DNA of 64,000 bases from Sphingobium sp. Cam5-1 (GTDB lineage: Bacteria; Pseudomonadota; Alphaproteobacteria; Sphingomonadales; Sphingomonadaceae). The stretch lies in assembly GCF_015693305.1 (NCBI RefSeq), contig NZ_CP065139.1, positions 124,001 through 188,000 of the forward strand, in the 5' to 3' direction. A model generated the notes under the pieces. It did no database searches and was not told where the DNA came from. It saw only the letters and a program-made list of their open reading frames with translations. A program made the translations under genes and the position numbers. This document shows positions 51,392-60,714 of this stretch, one piece after another (within the stretch, counting starts at the first letter, position 1; each line of letters starts with the position of its first letter).

Positions 51392-53728
51392 ATGAGAGTT
51401 GGACTCTGTTCGCGCTACGCGTTGCTGGCGGGGATAGCATGGAGCGTGACCCCGGCATGGGCGGCTGCACCACAGGAGCAGGCCGCGACACCGGTCGCCC
51501 AGGGCGATGGTACGCGGCTGGAAACCATTGTGGTGACGGCGCGGCGGACGCGCGAAAATCTTCAGAGCACGCCAGTCGCCGTGACGGCAATGTCTGGCGA
51601 ATTGCTGGACCGGCTGAATATCCGCGATGTCGTCGCCACCGCCCAATTCACGCCCAATCTGGGCATCAGCCAACAGCCCGCGTCGATCACCGCCGCATCG
51701 GTGTTTATCCGGGGCATCGGCAACGCGTCGCCCAGCGCGGTCTCTGAACAGGGGGTCGGCATCTATCTGGACGGCGTCTACATCGCCCGATCGGCCGGTG
51801 CGGTCTTCGATCTGGTCGATCTGGAACGGATCGAAGTGCTGCGCGGTCCACAGGGGACGTTGTTCGGTCGTAACAGTGTGGGCGGTGCTGTTCAGCTGAT
51901 CAGCCGCAAGCCTGCCGGTCATGCAGGCTTCGAAGGCAAGGCAGGCTATGGCAGCTTCGACGACTGGTACGCTCGGGCGCGCTTCGATACGGGATATATC
52001 GCTGGAACGCCGATCAAGGCGTCTGTTTCCTATATGCACCGGCAGCGCGACGGCTATTTCGACAATGTCCTGGCGCCGTCCAATCAGGATCCCGGCGCGC
52101 TCAACAGTGAAGCCGTCACGGCTGCGGTTCAGGGAGACTTTGGTGACCTGACGGTCAATTACGGTTTCGACTACAACACGCGCACCGGCATTCCGGCCTT
52201 CTTCCAGGTCGTCAATGCCACCGACGATGTGCGCAACTATTTTGGCGCCTCACCGCTGTTCGGAGGCTCATCTTTCCAGATTGGCGCGGACGGACTGCGC
52301 AAGGGGGAACAGCAGCCCGCGCTCGACCTGAACGGCAACCCGACCTTCGCGGTGAAGGCGAGAGTCTATGGTCATGCGCTGACACTAAACTATCAGTTGA
52401 TCCCGGAACTCGCGATCAAGTCGATCACCGCCTATCGCTCCTACCGCCAGGATGGCGCGAACGGCCTGTCGGGCAATGGCACGCTGCGCGGCTTTACGCT
52501 CAGCCCGATCCTGTTCGTCGATGGCACTGTCGCGCCGACGGGAGTGCAGCCGGTCACGCCCTATGATGGCTACACGACGCAACGCCAGCATCAATTTTCG
52601 CAGGAAGTACAATTGCTGGGTGAAGCCGGTGAATTCAAATATGTTGGCGGCGCCTTCTACTTCAGCGAAAAGTCTTCCGAAGCCAATTATCAGCAGCTGA
52701 CCTTTGTGCTGCCGGGCGGCGATGCGGGCGTCAACCTCTCCCCCTTGCAGGCATTTTCGGGCAAGGCGCGTTCCTATGCGCTGTTCGGCCAGATCAGCTA
52801 CACGCCGGAAGGCAGCGGCCTCGAACTCACGGGCGGTGTTCGCTACACGCGTGACAAGAAATGGCTGACTCTGGCGGGCGATGTTCAGCCTAATCTGGAT
52901 GGGCAGGTTTCCTATCGCAATCTTTCATGGCTGGCGTCGGCGAATTACCGACTTCGGCAGGATTTGATGGGCTATGTTCGTGTGTCCAGCGGTTTCCGGG
53001 CTGGCGGCATCAATCCTTCCGCGTCAGAGATCAATGTTTTCGCGCCGGAAAAGGTGGTCGCCTATGAGGCGGGGCTGAAGGGTGAGTGGTTCGACCATAT
53101 GCTGCGGACCAATTTGTCCGCTTTCTATGTCGATTACCGCGACCTTCAGATTTCGCAATTTCTGGCGGGCACTGGCGGCGCGACTTCGGCGATCGTCAAT
53201 GCGGGGCGCGTTGCGTATCGGGGTGTGGAGGCCGAGATCACCGCCATTCCGGTGCGGGGACTGACGATAGATGCGTCGCTGGGGTACACCTCGCCCAAAT
53301 ATAAAAGCTATCTTTATCGTGATCCTGCGACCAACGAACTGGTCAATGTCGCGTCCGAAGCCCGTCTATCGCAAGCGGCGAAGCTTAACACGCATATCGG
53401 CGTTCAATATGATTACAGTCTGCCCGTTGGAAAACTGTCGCTACGCACCGACTATGCCTATCGCAGCACGGTTTACTGGTTCACGATCGATCGATTGAAC
53501 CTGTTCAATCGCGATATCCGATCTCGCCCGGATCATAATCTGCGTGCCCGCATCTCTCTGGCGGACATTTCCGCAGGCGCTGGCAAGCTCGATGTCGGCC
53601 TGTGGGGCGATAACCTTACCAATCAGCGCAACATCGATTTCGGCATCGACTTCGGCAGTCTTGGCTACGGCAGCGCCTCGTTCAAGAAAAAGCGCACGTT
53701 CGGGGTGGATGCAAAGTTCACTTATTGA
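51392..53728 (+). CDS. TonB-dependent outer-membrane receptor (catabolic island)
   Basis: This 778-aa receptor has a signal peptide ending PAWAAA and a TonB-box region LETIVVTARRTRENLQSTPV. The plug contains SVFIRGIGNASPSAVSEQGV, VGIYLDGVYIARSAG and IEVLRGPQGTLFGRNSVGGA. The barrel ends FKKKRTFGVDAKFTY. It belongs to the broad sphingomonad receptor group used for hydrophobic or aromatic substrates and is clearly different from the two paralogues at 11 and 33 kb. Its place between oxidoreductase genes suggests it brings in the island's substrate. Confidence 0.94.
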   Translation: MRVGLCSRYALLAGIAWSVTPAWAAAPQEQAATPVAQGDGTRLETIVVTARRTRENLQSTPVAVTAMSGELLDRLNIRDVVATAQFTPNLGISQQPASITAASVFIRGIGNASPSAVSEQGVGIYLDGVYIARSAGAVFDLVDLERIEVLRGPQGTLFGRNSVGGAVQLISRKPAGHAGFEGKAGYGSFDDWYARARFDTGYIAGTPIKASVSYMHRQRDGYFDNVLAPSNQDPGALNSEAVTAAVQGDFGDLTVNYGFDYNTRTGIPAFFQVVNATDDVRNYFGASPLFGGSSFQIGADGLRKGEQQPALDLNGNPTFAVKARVYGHALTLNYQLIPELAIKSITAYRSYRQDGANGLSGNGTLRGFTLSPILFVDGTVAPTGVQPVTPYDGYTTQRQHQFSQEVQLLGEAGEFKYVGGAFYFSEKSSEANYQQLTFVLPGGDAGVNLSPLQAFSGKARSYALFGQISYTPEGSGLELTGGVRYTRDKKWLTLAGDVQPNLDGQVSYRNLSWLASANYRLRQDLMGYVRVSSGFRAGGINPSASEINVFAPEKVVAYEAGLKGEWFDHMLRTNLSAFYVDYRDLQISQFLAGTGGATSAIVNAGRVAYRGVEAEITAIPVRGLTIDASLGYTSPKYKSYLYRDPATNELVNVASEARLSQAAKLNTHIGVQYDYSLPVGKLSLRTDYAYRSTVYWFTIDRLNLFNRDIRSRPDHNLRARISLADISAGAGKLDVGLWGDNLTNQRNIDFGIDFGSLGYGSASFKKKRTFGVDAKFTY

Positions 53729-53777
53729 GCGACCGGCGGCCGGGGAAGGGCGAACCTTTTCCCTGGCCGTCGGCAAG

Positions 53778-54362
53778 TCAGCCTTTCACCCCGGGGATTT
53801 CGCATCCCCTGATCAGCAGGTTCGTCAGTTGCTCCAGATGATCGTCATCCGGCCGGTCCTTCGCGATCACGATCAGGCCCGCTATCGACGTGAACAATGT
53901 CGCGATGACCATCGTGATGTCTACATCACGACGGATCAATCCCGCGCGCTGCGCCTCACGAAGCGGCTCCCCCATGTCATGAGAGATGGACAGCCACTGG
54001 CGCCTCGTTTCCTCGTTGAGGAAGCCTGGTCCCAGGCTGGCGATCAGGCCATTGATGGCGATTTCATCAGGCTCGGAGGAAAAGTCGCGAAATGCGGTGG
54101 CAATCGCGCGCAGATGATCGCGCCAATCGGACCTGGGTTCCACCTGGAATGTCGAATTATGCGTCGTCAACGCCTCTGCGATCAGCGCTTCTCTGCTGGG
54201 CCATCGCGCATAAATGGTCGACCGCGCAATGCCGGACTGTTCCGCGACGTCCAGCATCGAAAACTCGGTCGCCCCGCTTTTTATGAGGTGAAGAACGGTC
54301 GCGGCAACGGTCTGCCGAACCCTTTCCGTGCGCCCCCCAGGGCGGATGTTGCCGCGCGTCAT
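53778..54362 (-). CDS. TetR-family regulator, divergent from MFS transporter
   Basis: This 194-aa protein has an HTH EFSMLDVAEQSGIARSTIYA followed by RWPSREALIAEAL, then a helical ligand domain (EIAINGLIASLGPGFLNEET, DVDITMVIATLFTSIAGLIV). It starts 63 nt from the divergent MFS gene and converges with the TonB receptor. It is the likely local repressor of the MFS-FAD pair. Confidence 0.9.
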   Translation of the reverse strand: MTRGNIRPGGRTERVRQTVAATVLHLIKSGATEFSMLDVAEQSGIARSTIYARWPSREALIAEALTTHNSTFQVEPRSDWRDHLRAIATAFRDFSSEPDEIAINGLIASLGPGFLNEETRRQWLSISHDMGEPLREAQRAGLIRRDVDITMVIATLFTSIAGLIVIAKDRPDDDHLEQLTNLLIRGCEIPGVKG

Positions 54363-54425
54363 ACGCTTTCCTTATCGGGCCGCGACTGCCCGGTTCAAGC
54401 GTCATTTCATTGGATATGAGAATAT

Positions 54426-55673
54426 ATGCAGACGACCGCACAGGATAGGCTGTCGAAAGGAGAGGCGGTATTCCCGGATGAGCCATGGGGATTGCTGTTC
54501 ATCCTCGCGGCGATAGGCTTTTTGTTGATCGGGGGCATGCTGACCTCGCTCAGCGTCTATGTTTCGGTGATGCAGGCGCATTTTGGCTGGAGCGAAGCGG
54601 CCATGGGTGGCGGGCCGGTGATGCTGCTGCTTGGCATGAGCATCGGCAATCTGAGCGTCGGCGCGCTCATGCGGCGTTTAGGGGTGAGGGGACTGTTTTT
54701 CGTCGGCGTAAGCGTTGCCCTGTGCGGCTGGGTCGCGGCCGGGTTCGTCCGTTCTCTGGCGGAATTCATGGCGGCCATGGCATTGTCTGGAATCGGCACG
54801 GGCGTTGCGACGATCGTGCCGGGCATCGCCGTGATTTCGCAATGCTTTCACCGGCGAAGGGGATTGGCGGTGGCGCTGTTCATTGGCGCCAGTGCTCTTG
54901 CCAGTTCCACCATGCCAATCGCCAGCCGTTGGCTGATCGACGCTGCGGGATGGCGGCAGGCGTTCTGGATTTTCGGATCGGTCGTCGCCCTGATCGGGCT
55001 GCCTCTCTTGTGCCGCTTGCCCCGCAGCATCAACGGCGACCAACGTCATGAGCATCAAGCGTCGGGTCTCACAGTAGAACAGGGCCTGAGACTGCCCGCC
55101 TTCTGGATATTGATCCTGGTCCTGACAATCAGCCAGTTCGGAATGAACGCCATATTGTTCAACCTCATCGCCTATCTGCGCAAGACCGGCTTTTCGGGTA
55201 GCGATGCCGTCACTCTTTTCGGCATTGCCAATTTCATGAGTCTGCCCGGCCTGGGGATAGGCGGTTACCTGTCCGACCGGGTGAGCGGGCGCATTCTCCT
55301 GCCGCTGATCCTGCTAATTCAAAGCGCGGGCACATTGGCGCTGCTCGGCGTGGGGCACGGCTATGCTGCTATTTGGCTGTTCATCCTGTGCTGGGGCGGC
55401 GTTGCAGGATTGCCAGCGCAGGCCGGTTCGATGTTGCTGAGCGAGATCATCGGGCAGCGAACCTATGCCACGATGCTGGGCATCGTTTTCACGGTGAATG
55501 GCTTTCTCGCCGCGCTGGCACCGGCGGTCATGGGCTGGGCCTATGAAGCGACCGTCGGATATTCCCGGCCGATACTCATCATCGCGGCGCTCTGTCTGCT
55601 CGCCGCCTGCGCCTCGACTTTCTGCCGTGCAAGACCAGCGCGCGATGAATCCACCCTCTGTCTGGAAATATGA
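54426..55673 (+). CDS. MFS transporter (monocarboxylate/oxalate-formate-like)
   Basis: This 415-aa inner-membrane transporter has about 12 helices. The first is LLFILAAIGFLLIGGMLTSL and the second half opens with LPAFWILILVLTISQFGMNA. The loop 2-3 signature is degenerate (GALMRRLGVRG), with a second copy at GIGGYLSDRVSGR. This matches MFS members that move carboxylates. It overlaps the FAD oxidoreductase gene by ATGA. The pairing with an amine- or amino-acid-oxidising flavoenzyme suggests uptake of that enzyme's substrate. Confidence 0.88.
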   Translation: MQTTAQDRLSKGEAVFPDEPWGLLFILAAIGFLLIGGMLTSLSVYVSVMQAHFGWSEAAMGGGPVMLLLGMSIGNLSVGALMRRLGVRGLFFVGVSVALCGWVAAGFVRSLAEFMAAMALSGIGTGVATIVPGIAVISQCFHRRRGLAVALFIGASALASSTMPIASRWLIDAAGWRQAFWIFGSVVALIGLPLLCRLPRSINGDQRHEHQASGLTVEQGLRLPAFWILILVLTISQFGMNAILFNLIAYLRKTGFSGSDAVTLFGIANFMSLPGLGIGGYLSDRVSGRILLPLILLIQSAGTLALLGVGHGYAAIWLFILCWGGVAGLPAQAGSMLLSEIIGQRTYATMLGIVFTVNGFLAALAPAVMGWAYEATVGYSRPILIIAALCLLAACASTFCRARPARDESTLCLEI

Positions 55674-56992
55674 TCATGTCGAACAACGAAGCCTATGAAC
55701 GGGGGGAAGTGCCCGTATCGAGCAGCGGCTGGACCAAGCCACAAGGGCTGGCGAGAGCTTGGCCAGCCTTGATGAAGGATGTTTCGACCGATGTCGTGGT
55801 GATCGGCGCCGGGCTTGCGGGTGCGTCTCTGGCGCTTCATCTGGCGGAGGCGGGGATCGGCGTGATCGTGCTGGAGGCGCGACAGCCCGGCTGGGGCGCC
55901 TCCGGGCGTAATGCGGGCCATGTGTTGCCGATCCTGCGCGACATAAAGCTGTTCGAGCGCTTTCCGGACGGGGGAAAGCACTTCCTGGAACTGTTTCGCG
56001 AGCATCACACCATCCCCTTCGATCTTTCTGCCCGATATGGGATCGACTGCGACGCGGTTCGGTCGGGCTATATCAACGGCATGAAGACACGGAGATCCTT
56101 TGACGCCTTTGTCCGGACCTTTTCCTATCTGGAGACGAGCGGACTTCAGAGGCTGACGTTTGCGTCCGGCTCGGAGATGAAGGCGCGAACCGGATCAAAC
56201 GCCTATCCCTTTGGCGTGATCTTTGAAGATGGCGGCCGGGTGAACCCCTATCTGTTCACCAACGGCATGATCGCGACGGCGGCCCGGCTCGGCGCACAAA
56301 TTCATGGAGACAGCGAAGCTCTGTCACTTGAACCGACGCAGGGCCGGTGGCGGGTGCGGACCCGGAGCGGCAGCGTGCTGGCCGATCGTGTGATTTTCTG
56401 CACGGCGGCCTATCCGGCGGCCATTGAACCGGCGTTTCGTAAAGCCTTCTATCCCCTGACCGCCTATGCTCTGACGACGAAACCGCTGCCACAGGAAGCG
56501 CTAGACATCATACTGCCCGGCGGGGGCACGTTCGCGCAGGCGCCGGTCGATCTTAATCCGATGGTCCGCGACCGCCACAACCGGTTGATCCTCTCGTCGA
56601 TTCCCCGTGTTGGGGGTGCCCATGATGCGGCATGGCATTTCCGCTCGCAGTTGCGCTGGCTGCACCGGGTCTGGCCGGAAGCTCGCGGCATGGGAATTGA
56701 GATGGAGGATTATTGGACCGGCCGTGTCGCGATGCGAAAAGCGCAATTTCCGGGCGTGTTCGAATTGGCGAACAATGTCTTTGGCCTCATGTATTTCAAT
56801 GCCTGGGGCAATGTCATGGCGCCGCTGATGGGCAAGATCATGGCGGACGCGCTGGCGCGCGATGCCATGCACGCCATGCCTTTCCCATTGGAAAAGCCGG
56901 AGCCTGTCTCGTTCAACCGGAAATATGAGATGCTGATCCGCCATCTTCTGCTGCCAGCTGCTCGGGTGGGACAACGCTTGGGTGTTCTGTAG
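55670..56992 (+). CDS. FAD-dependent oxidoreductase, DAO/PuuB-like
   Basis: This 440-aa protein has an N-terminal leader (YERGEVPVSSSGWTKPQGLA), then the FAD motif DVVVIGAGLAGASLALHLAE, the GRNAGHV segment typical of gamma-glutamylputrescine-oxidase-like DAO enzymes, the substrate-side VIFCTAAYPAAIEP, and the C-terminal FGLMYFNAWGNVMAPLMGKI in place of the common G-GHG-D loop. It likely oxidises a C-N bond or amine-linked substrate; the exact one is unclear. It is coupled to the MFS gene and converges with the Crp stub (2-nt gap). Confidence 0.87.
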   Translation: MIMSNNEAYERGEVPVSSSGWTKPQGLARAWPALMKDVSTDVVVIGAGLAGASLALHLAEAGIGVIVLEARQPGWGASGRNAGHVLPILRDIKLFERFPDGGKHFLELFREHHTIPFDLSARYGIDCDAVRSGYINGMKTRRSFDAFVRTFSYLETSGLQRLTFASGSEMKARTGSNAYPFGVIFEDGGRVNPYLFTNGMIATAARLGAQIHGDSEALSLEPTQGRWRVRTRSGSVLADRVIFCTAAYPAAIEPAFRKAFYPLTAYALTTKPLPQEALDIILPGGGTFAQAPVDLNPMVRDRHNRLILSSIPRVGGAHDAAWHFRSQLRWLHRVWPEARGMGIEMEDYWTGRVAMRKAQFPGVFELANNVFGLMYFNAWGNVMAPLMGKIMADALARDAMHAMPFPLEKPEPVSFNRKYEMLIRHLLLPAARVGQRLGVL

Positions 56993-56994
56993 CG

Positions 56995-57276
56995 TCAGTC
57001 CGCTGCCGCCACGCCGCGTAACCCATCAGCGTCGGTCAATTCGATACGGCCATAGCCCAACCGGATCAGCCCCGCCCGTTCGAACGCGGCGAGATGCAGA
57101 TTGATCGTCTTGCGCGTGACGCCAATCATCTCGCCCAATGCCTGCTGGCTGAGCCGGACGACGGGTCCGTCATCCGACGGGATTGCCGACGCCAGCAGGC
57201 GAGAGGCTATGCGTTGCCGGGGTGGCAGCGCCATTAAATTTTCCTGGAGTGGCCAAGTTTCTTCCTTGCTTCCCAC
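56995..57276 (-). pseudogene. Crp/Fnr-family regulator remnant (HTH domain only)
   Basis: The 93-aa frame from GTG 57276 holds only the C-terminal Crp HTH: MALPPRQRIASRLLAS, VVRLSQQALGEMIGVTRKTI, NLHLAAFERAGLIRLGYGRI. The N-terminal cyclic-nucleotide-binding barrel and most of the dimer helix are missing. Reading further upstream, the frame meets TAG at 57304-57306, and only 116 bp separate it from the next gene, too little for the lost domain. It is probably a truncated remnant, though a DNA-binding-only protein cannot be excluded. Confidence 0.65.
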
Positions 57277-57392
57277 CCGGTTGTCCCCAGCCTTTATGGC
57301 CCCCTATCGTCGAGGGCTAGGCGCAATCAGCAGCAGGGAAGGAGAAGAGGTCGAGACAGTCACCACTAATGGCTGCCCGGTTGCCCGCGAAC

Positions 57393-58169
57393 TCACCCTC
57401 TTTGGGAGGAAATATTGCCGCCATCGACGACAATCTCCGACGCGGTGATATAGCTTGCCTCATCGGACAGAAGGAAGCGCACGACCCGTGCCACTTCCTC
57501 TGGATCGCCAAGTCTGTTGAGCAGGATACGCTTTTCGAAATGCCCATGGGGCAGAGCTTCGACTGCGGGACGCATCATGGGCGTCATGATCTGGCCCGGT
57601 GATACCGAATTGATGCGGACGCCATCTTGGGCCAGTCGATCGGCCAGTGATCGGACGAGCGACAATATTCCGCCTTTCGCCGCGCTGTAGATCGGGTTCA
57701 TGGCATTGCCGAGAGTTGCGTTGATGGAAGCTATCGCCACGATTGCGGAGCCCGGCTGCGCCGCCAGATCCTGATGGAGCGCCTGAACGATGAAAGCGAG
57801 GGAGCGGAGATGAATCGCGATCCCGCTGTCCCAGCTCTCCGCCGTCAGTCCGTCCAGCGATGCTGTATCAACAACGCCAGCAGCATGGACCAGTCCGCCT
57901 GGTCTGCCGATCGCTTTCCGCGTCGCCGCCAAGGCAGCTTCGATGCCACCAAGTTCACGCAGATCAATCGCAATGCCCGTGGACGCTGTGCCATGTTCCG
58001 CCACAATGGCGTGTGCCGCTGCCGATGCCTTGTCGCCGTCGATGTCCCACAGAGCAACAGGGCGGCCAATGACGGCGAGCGCATGAGCGGACGCAAGGCC
58101 TATGCCTGATGCGCCACCGGTGATGATGACGGGAGAGGAAGGGGAGGCAATGGCGGGGGCGAGTGACAT
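57393..58169 (-). CDS. Short-chain dehydrogenase/reductase 3
   Basis: This 258-aa classical SDR has TGGASGIG (17-24), HAAG in place of NNAG (95-98), catalytic Ser148, Tyr161 and Lys165 (AIASINATLG, PIYSAAKGGIL), and the terminus ASYITASEIVVDGGNISSQR. It probably converts an alcohol to a ketone or the reverse in the same pathway as the BVMO. Its promoter would lie in the 509-bp gap to the BVMO gene. It is followed by the Crp stub on the same strand. Confidence 0.92.
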   Translation of the reverse strand: MSLAPAIASPSSPVIITGGASGIGLASAHALAVIGRPVALWDIDGDKASAAAHAIVAEHGTASTGIAIDLRELGGIEAALAATRKAIGRPGGLVHAAGVVDTASLDGLTAESWDSGIAIHLRSLAFIVQALHQDLAAQPGSAIVAIASINATLGNAMNPIYSAAKGGILSLVRSLADRLAQDGVRINSVSPGQIMTPMMRPAVEALPHGHFEKRILLNRLGDPEEVARVVRFLLSDEASYITASEIVVDGGNISSQRG

Positions 58170-58605
58170 GCGAGAGAATTCCTTTAACCGAGCGACGAAC
58201 CCTATTTGTCTAAAAAGCTGACGAGACGGACGCTGCTAATTCGCAGCAGGCCGTCCGGCAGCGGATGGTTCCATATGCCGGTGAGTCCATAATGAGATGA
58301 TGGATAGTTGTTCGCAACCAACGTTGCCGACAAGCTCCATCGTGGAAACATCGCCAATGTCGAAGATCTTTCACAGATTGAATTGGCATTTCATCGACGG
58401 CGCCCGCATGTCTAACGTGAAGTTACCCTATGGGCTCACCAATTGATCCGACACGGAAAAAGGCGATGGAGCTTTCGCTGGCACCCCCTTGGGTGCTGCA
58501 TCGCTATTTTTGGCGCAACGCCTCCAATGAATGGTGATACGAAGCCCTCGGTGAGCTTCAGCGGCGGATGATCCTGGGCAGATCGCCAAGCGCGGCGAAT
58601 GTCGC
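58170..58605. other. Long divergent spacer before the BVMO operon
   Basis: No supported gene lies here. A hairpin GCACCC (58481-58486) with GGGTGC (58491-58496) and a short T-run near 58505 are visible; they could be a leader or attenuator structure. The spacer serves the divergent SDR 3 (minus) and BVMO (plus) genes. Confidence 0.4.
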
Positions 58606-58634
58606 TTGATCAATTACACACTAATGTGTAATTC
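58606..58634 (+). promoter_or_regulatory. Promoter with overlapping perfect palindromic operator
   Basis: A perfect inverted repeat, AATTACACA (58612-58620) and TGTGTAATT (58625-58633) with a CTAA spacer, sits about 45 nt upstream of the BVMO start. TTGATC (58606-58611) and TAATTC (58629-58634), 17 nt apart, may be -35 and -10. The dyad fills the space between them, the classical layout for repression. No cognate regulator lies immediately adjacent. Confidence 0.6.
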
Positions 58635-58678
58635 ATTCTCATCGAGTCCGAAAGCGGGCACATATGAGGAGAGACGGG

Positions 58679-60661
58679 ATGCACGAACGGGTGCTGGACG
58701 TGAATGCCAGGGTCGATGCCGCGATCGATGCGCTGGACCCCACCATGGCGCTGATGGCGTTGATCCAGATGACCGGCAATCGGACGCTGCTGAACCACTA
58801 TTGGGATGCGATCGACGGGCGTCAGGAAGAGCTGGTCGAGACGTTCGTCGATATCCATGCGCATGAAGAGCGGCCTGCCATCGATCCGGCCGTGGTCGCC
58901 GAGATCCGCGATCGCCTGCGCGTGGCGGTGAAGGCCGGGAAGCCTCCGGTCATGCCGCAGCTGGACCGGCCGATGTTCAAGCGGATGAGCCGTTTGCTGC
59001 TGGGTCAGGACCTGCCCGAAATGTCGGTGGATGTCGCGTTCCAGCATGCCGGGTTCACCACCGACACGCGCATTCGCAAGGCGGCCGATGTCCCGCCCGC
59101 CGATTTCAAGGTGCTGGTCGTGGGCGCGGGCATGATGGGCATCAACGCGGCCATCAAATTGCAACAGGCGGGATTTGATTTCACCGTGCTGGAGGCGCTG
59201 GACACGGTCGGCGGCAACTGGTTGACCAACACCTATCCGGGCGCGGCGGTCGATACGCCGAGCCGCGTCTATTCCTTCTCCTTCGAGCCAAATGCTTCCT
59301 GGACGCAATTCTACCCGCGTGGCCCGGAATTCCTGTCCTATCTCGATCGCGTCACCGACAAATATGGCCTTCGCGACCGGATCCGGTTCGGCACCTGGGT
59401 CGAGGGTGCGGAATGGGATGAGAAGCGCAAGATCTGGACGGTGAAGGCGGTCCGGAACGGCAAGCCGGAAAGCCATGAGTGCAACGTGCTCATCATGGCG
59501 GTAGGACCCAACAACAATCCCAATTATCCCAAGGTGAAGAATCTCGACAGCTTCAAGGGGCCGGTCATTCATTCGGCCGCCTGGGACCATAATGTCGATC
59601 TGACGGGCAAGAAGGTCGTCCTGGTCGGCACGGGCTGTTCAGGCGTGCAGGTGGCGACGGCCATTGCCGACAAGGTCGGCGAACTGGTGATCGTGCAGCG
59701 CCAGCCGGAACATATCATCCCCAATCCGCAGGCGCATGCGCCGGTGGCCGAAATCGAGCGCTGGGCGATGGAATATGTGCCCTTCGTCGCGCAGTGGAAG
59801 CGTCTGCAGGGCTTGCACAGCCAGATGCGCGACATGCACGGCATGATCATGAAGGATGAGGACTATGCCGCGAAGACGGGCGGCTTTGGTCCGATCAACG
59901 ACGGCATGCGCATGATGTGCGAAGGCTATCTGAAAAGCCATTTCCCGGACGATCCGGAGATGGTGAAGCTGTTGACACCCAACTTCCCGGTGTTCGCGAA
60001 ACGGCCGATCCTGGATTGCGGCTTTTACGACACGCTCAAAAAGCCCAATGTGTCGATCGTGCGCGGCGAATTGGCCGAGGCCGAGCAGGACGCGGTGATC
60101 CTAGCCGATGGCACCCGCATCGAATGCGACGTGCTGCTGCTTTCGACCGGCTACAATCTGCATTTCGGGCGGCAGTTCGACATTCGCGGCACCGGCGGCG
60201 AAACTTTGACAGACGCGTTCGACCCGCATCCCTTCTCCTATGAAGGCATGCTGATCACCGGCTTCCCCAACTTCGTCTTCATGGGCGCGCCCTACAGCTA
60301 TCTGGTCGCCAACCATGCGGTGGTGAGCGAGCAGCAGGTCCATTATATCATCGAACTGCTGCAATGGATGGTGGACGATCATCTGTCGTCCTTCGATGTG
60401 TCGCCAGAGGCGACGCAGGCGTTCATCGACGATGTCGATGCCAACCTGGCCAAGACCGCCTGGGTGCAGTGCGGCAGCGCCCATGGCTATTATCGCGACA
60501 AGGGCGCCGACGGGCAGAAGAAGGTCATCCTCGCCATCCCGCGCCACAACTCGCGGATCTGGCATGTCCTGCGCTCGCCCCGCGAAGAAGACTTCAACGT
60601 CACGCGCGCCGACGATGCCGCCAAGCCCGCACCGCGCGAAATGGAAATGCTGACCATCTGA
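58679..60661 (+). CDS. Baeyer-Villiger monooxygenase (HAPMO-like, FAD/NADPH)
   Basis: This 660-aa flavin monooxygenase turns a ketone into an ester or lactone with O2 and NADPH. It has two dinucleotide folds, VLVVGAGMMGINAA (~146-159) and VVLVGTGCSGVQVATA (~313-328), and the type I BVMO fingerprint FKGPVIHSAAWD (292-303, FxGxxxHxxxWD). About 140 residues precede the first fold, as in 4-hydroxyacetophenone monooxygenase (~640 aa) and unlike cyclohexanone monooxygenases. ATG 58679 has AGGAG 9 nt upstream; ATG 58664 lacks a site. It heads an operon with the 356-aa protein. The substrate could be an aryl ketone or a cyclic terpenoid ketone. Confidence 0.9.
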   Translation: MHERVLDVNARVDAAIDALDPTMALMALIQMTGNRTLLNHYWDAIDGRQEELVETFVDIHAHEERPAIDPAVVAEIRDRLRVAVKAGKPPVMPQLDRPMFKRMSRLLLGQDLPEMSVDVAFQHAGFTTDTRIRKAADVPPADFKVLVVGAGMMGINAAIKLQQAGFDFTVLEALDTVGGNWLTNTYPGAAVDTPSRVYSFSFEPNASWTQFYPRGPEFLSYLDRVTDKYGLRDRIRFGTWVEGAEWDEKRKIWTVKAVRNGKPESHECNVLIMAVGPNNNPNYPKVKNLDSFKGPVIHSAAWDHNVDLTGKKVVLVGTGCSGVQVATAIADKVGELVIVQRQPEHIIPNPQAHAPVAEIERWAMEYVPFVAQWKRLQGLHSQMRDMHGMIMKDEDYAAKTGGFGPINDGMRMMCEGYLKSHFPDDPEMVKLLTPNFPVFAKRPILDCGFYDTLKKPNVSIVRGELAEAEQDAVILADGTRIECDVLLLSTGYNLHFGRQFDIRGTGGETLTDAFDPHPFSYEGMLITGFPNFVFMGAPYSYLVANHAVVSEQQVHYIIELLQWMVDDHLSSFDVSPEATQAFIDDVDANLAKTAWVQCGSAHGYYRDKGADGQKKVILAIPRHNSRIWHVLRSPREEDFNVTRADDAAKPAPREMEMLTI

Positions 60662-60714
60662 TCCGCTTCCGTAAACAGGAAACGGATGACAACCGAATGA
60701 TATTGGGAGACTAG

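Noticed and set aside
58635..59590. Minus-strand frame opposite the BVMO N-terminal half
   Set aside because: His/Asp/Arg-rich antisense translation with no motifs; the BVMO frame shows two Rossmann motifs and the BVMO fingerprint.
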